Shown here in pieces: positions 61,957 to 64,000 of a stretch of 64,000 bases of DNA. Each line of letters begins with the position of its first letter. Position 1 is the stretch's first letter. This DNA comes from Forficula auricularia. Taxonomy: Eukaryota > Arthropoda > Insecta > Dermaptera > Forficulidae. Under the pieces are notes generated by a model. It was not told the origin of the DNA. It saw only the letters and a program-made list of their open reading frames with translations, and did not search any database. The stretch spans positions 25,498,920 to 25,562,919 of the forward strand of contig JALMQS010000085.1 in assembly GCA_024734495.1 (NCBI GenBank). The letters run 5' to 3'. The translations under genes were made by a program, and so were the position numbers.

Positions 61957-62777
61957 TAACATCATGTTTCACCTAAAACCTACACCACTTTCCATAAGTA
62001 AAATTGTAATGTTTAATTTTTATATATAAAATTCTTTGCCCGATACATTCACTCACTCACTCATCATCAAAACAGCCAGAACCACTTGACATAGAAACAG
62101 GGGGTAAAAGGGGCCAAGTGTGTTTTCACTGATTATGCTATATCTCTTAAGGACGATAAAATATCTACTTACTTTTTACTTATAAAAATATTAAATTAAA
62201 ATATCTAAAAAATGATTTCAGGATTTTTTGAAATTCGACCCCTAAAAGAGTCAAAAGGGGCAAAATATCTTTTGCAATGTGTTTACACTAATTATGCATT
62301 TTCAATTAAGAACGATAAGATATCTATTTGATTTTTACTTAATAAAATTCTAAATACAAATATCTAAAAAAGGAATTGCAGAATTTTTGAAATTCGACTC
62401 CCAACTATCCAAAATGTGAGTGGGGGCAAAAATTAAAACTCTCTCCTATCTTGATCAAATTTTGTAGAGTTATTCTTTATTACTTTAAGAAACTATTTCT
62501 GTAAAAATCAACTATCAAAATTGACTGTATGGGGGAAAGGGGGGGGGGGGGGGCAAAAATATAGAATTTTTTACAAATATATATTACAGACCTAATAATT
62601 ACATGCCCAGAAGCTGCCCGCCAGGGCCACCTACCCGGAGGGCCGAGCTCACTCGTCTCTTATATACTTATTAATTATATAAGACGGTCCAGATCAAATT
62701 TATAAATTTAAGATAATATAATTTAAGTTGTTTGGATATAAATTAAAAATCGAATGTGAGACATAAAATATACATGA
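61957..62777. other. Gene-free stretch with GC-rich motif
   Basis: CTGCCCGCCAGGGC at 62614-62627 is the inverse of the motif at 24790 and 8053 and extends through 'cacctacccggagggcc'. 62540-62555 is a poly-G run. 62080-62420 has two related units ('tttttgaaattcgac'). Confidence 0.45.
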
Positions 62778-63225
62778 TAATACAAAAGTTAAATTCAGGG
62801 AACGAAGGAAAGATTATTTTTATTATAGACAAAAGGATCAGACTGGATTCGAACCCGGGATCTTCGCATGTGTACTGCGATGCTTTGTCATAAGAGCTTT
62901 AGCTCCTATATCCTCTTAGCCACTGATCCCCGAACCCAAACTAAAACCTAATGTCTATATAAATTATGGAATTTCTTTAATCTCTTCCTCAATCATTTTT
63001 CGCAGCTTTGGCCTTGATTCAATAACTAAAGAAATTCCATAATTCATATAGACATTAGGTATTAGTTTGGGTTCGGGGATCAGTAGCTAAGAGTATATAG
63101 GAGCTAAAGCTCTTATGACAAAGCATCGCAGTACACATGCGAAGATCCCCGGCTGATCCTTTTGTCTATAATAAAAATAATCTTTTCTTCGTTCCCTAAA
63201 TGTAACTTTGTATATAATTGTATTT
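62778..63225. mobile_element. Palindromic element with tRNA-like arms
   Basis: Arms 62778-62981 and 63020-63225 are inverses, with shared ends 'agggaacgaagaaaagatta'. The left arm carries a full tRNA-like segment; the right arm lost about 12 bases over box B. The spacer is about 40 bp. Same architecture as 34494-35065 but a different sequence. Confidence 0.7.
62835..62929 (-). ncRNA. tRNA-like sequence with intact pol III boxes
   Basis: 95 nt with a perfect 7-bp acceptor stem GGATCAG/CTGATCC, box A TGGCTAAGAGG and box B GGTTCGAATCC. The T stem has two mismatches and the anticodon arm is not clear, so this is more likely a tRNA-derived repeat head than a working tRNA gene. Confidence 0.45.
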
Positions 63226-63686
63226 ACACGGCCTCATTGTGGTCGCGCCCCGGGTGAAGAGAAAATTATTTTCGACCTTTGGGGTCTGCGATCGATTGGG
63301 GGGCGGGGGGTCACTGGGATATTTAATTGTTTAATATATGCTAATGTTTATGTAGTGGTTTCTTGAGAAAAAAATTTTATTTCAAGTTCTGCGAGCATAA
63401 AACGGTTGAAAACACTTCTTTAGTCTCTAAATCGACATCTAAAATTGATAATTTCTCTTACTTAAAGGTATTTGATTCAAAAAAATGCCTGGAAGATTTT
63501 TTTTAACACGGCTAGATATATTAGACAATATTGTATCTTAACCGAATTAAAGTTAACTAATAATGTTTTACGTTGTAAGTACTTCTCAACGAAAGTGCCG
63601 ACGTCATTGATCTTATAACTTTAGCCTTATGTTTATTTAGGTTTCAAGGAAATTGTTCCACTGAATTGTTCAACAGAAAACACTAA
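63226..63686. other. Gene-free stretch
   Basis: Nothing recognised. Confidence 0.35.
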
Positions 63687-63880
63687 GGCCCGGTTGTATG
63701 TCGCAAAGTAAATGCTTTTTACCACTAACCAAGGTAGATGGTAAATGGAGCCACTGGGATGGCCAATCAGATGACAGCCACATTCAGTGGCTGTCATCTG
63801 ATTGGCCATCCTAGTGGCTCCATTTACCATCTACCTTGGTTAGTGGTAAAAGCATTTACTTTGCGACATACAACCGGGCC
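63687..63880. mobile_element. Near-perfect palindromic MITE, Harbinger-like
   Basis: 194 bp, almost wholly self-complementary, with ends GGCCCGGTTGTATGTCGCAA and inverse. TAA lies on both sides (63684-63686, 63881-63883), consistent with the TWA target of PIF/Harbinger elements, though three bases is weak support. The 65-codon frame across it is an artefact. Confidence 0.75.
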
Positions 63881-64000
63881 TAAGTCATTCACAATTTTAA
63901 GGATGGAAATCTGATTGCCTTTCGTTTAAATAAAAATTATTCATGATTAATATTTTCAAGTTTATCAATTCAAATTAACAAATTTATCTAAAGAAGATTA

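Noticed and set aside
62835..62929. Working tRNA gene
   Set aside because: The acceptor stem and boxes are good, but the T stem has two mismatches, no convincing anticodon arm was found, and it is part of a palindromic repeat.
63633..63830. 65-codon minus-strand frame
   Set aside because: Lies across a palindromic MITE; both arms read alike, no protein family resemblance.
57502..64000. N-terminal exons of the trehalose gene
   Set aside because: Searched by eye on the minus strand for the GT20 N-terminal segments; none found, so they must be beyond the window.

Overview
This is AT-rich, intron-containing animal DNA, most likely from an insect or other arthropod. The evidence is a fused trehalose-6-phosphate synthase/phosphatase of the arthropod type, spliced genes with GT/AG introns, tRNA-derived SINEs, and a dense load of non-LTR, Penelope-like, Ty3/gypsy, Helitron and DNA-transposon remains. 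No prokaryotic or organellar gene is visible. The species cannot be named from the sequence.

Three host loci can be supported, all on the minus strand. (1) COMMD10 is complete: four coding exons between 19539 and 14190, 191 codons, with consistent splice phases and a downstream AATAAA. (2) The C-terminal half of trehalose-6-phosphate synthase lies in six exons between 57501 and 39518. It holds the end of the GT20 synthase domain and the whole HAD-type phosphatase domain. The N-terminal exons must lie beyond the right edge. (3) A weak two-exon candidate at 7109-6501 encodes two amphipathic helices that resemble the RII-binding helices of A-kinase anchoring proteins. Its function is unproven.

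The rest is mobile DNA, much of it nested. 1-14 kb: fold-back and satellite-bearing repeats plus three kinds of LINE fragment and a SINE. 14-20 kb: COMMD10, whose introns hold a hAT MITE with an 8-bp target duplication and a 3-kb satellite-bearing element that itself took in a SINE. 20-25 kb: a MITE with 9-bp duplications split by a LINE, then a long fold-back element. 25-30.7 kb: a broken Helitron helicase, a 350-bp tandem repeat and the 3' part of a Ty3/gypsy element. 30.7-36.3 kb: a second copy of the fold-back element with extra insertions. 36.4-39.1 kb: a hAT-type element with exact 8-bp duplications and no transposase. 39.5-57.5 kb: the trehalose gene, whose introns hold a decayed gypsy element, an intact Penelope-like element (RT plus GIY-YIG), and a Jockey-like LINE inserted into an older LINE between exact 11-bp duplications. 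57.5-64 kb: an R2-like element outside rDNA with an in-frame internal deletion, satellite remnants, a palindromic tRNA-like element and a Harbinger-like MITE.

Two patterns stand out. Short palindromic repeats across the window repeatedly carry a hammerhead-like core (CTGATGA or CTGAAGA, a stem, then GAAAC), as known for Penelope-like elements. The SINE at 16.5 kb shares its 3' tail with the Jockey-like LINE at 50 kb, which suggests a LINE/SINE partnership. All readings are by eye; no alignment or folding program was run.
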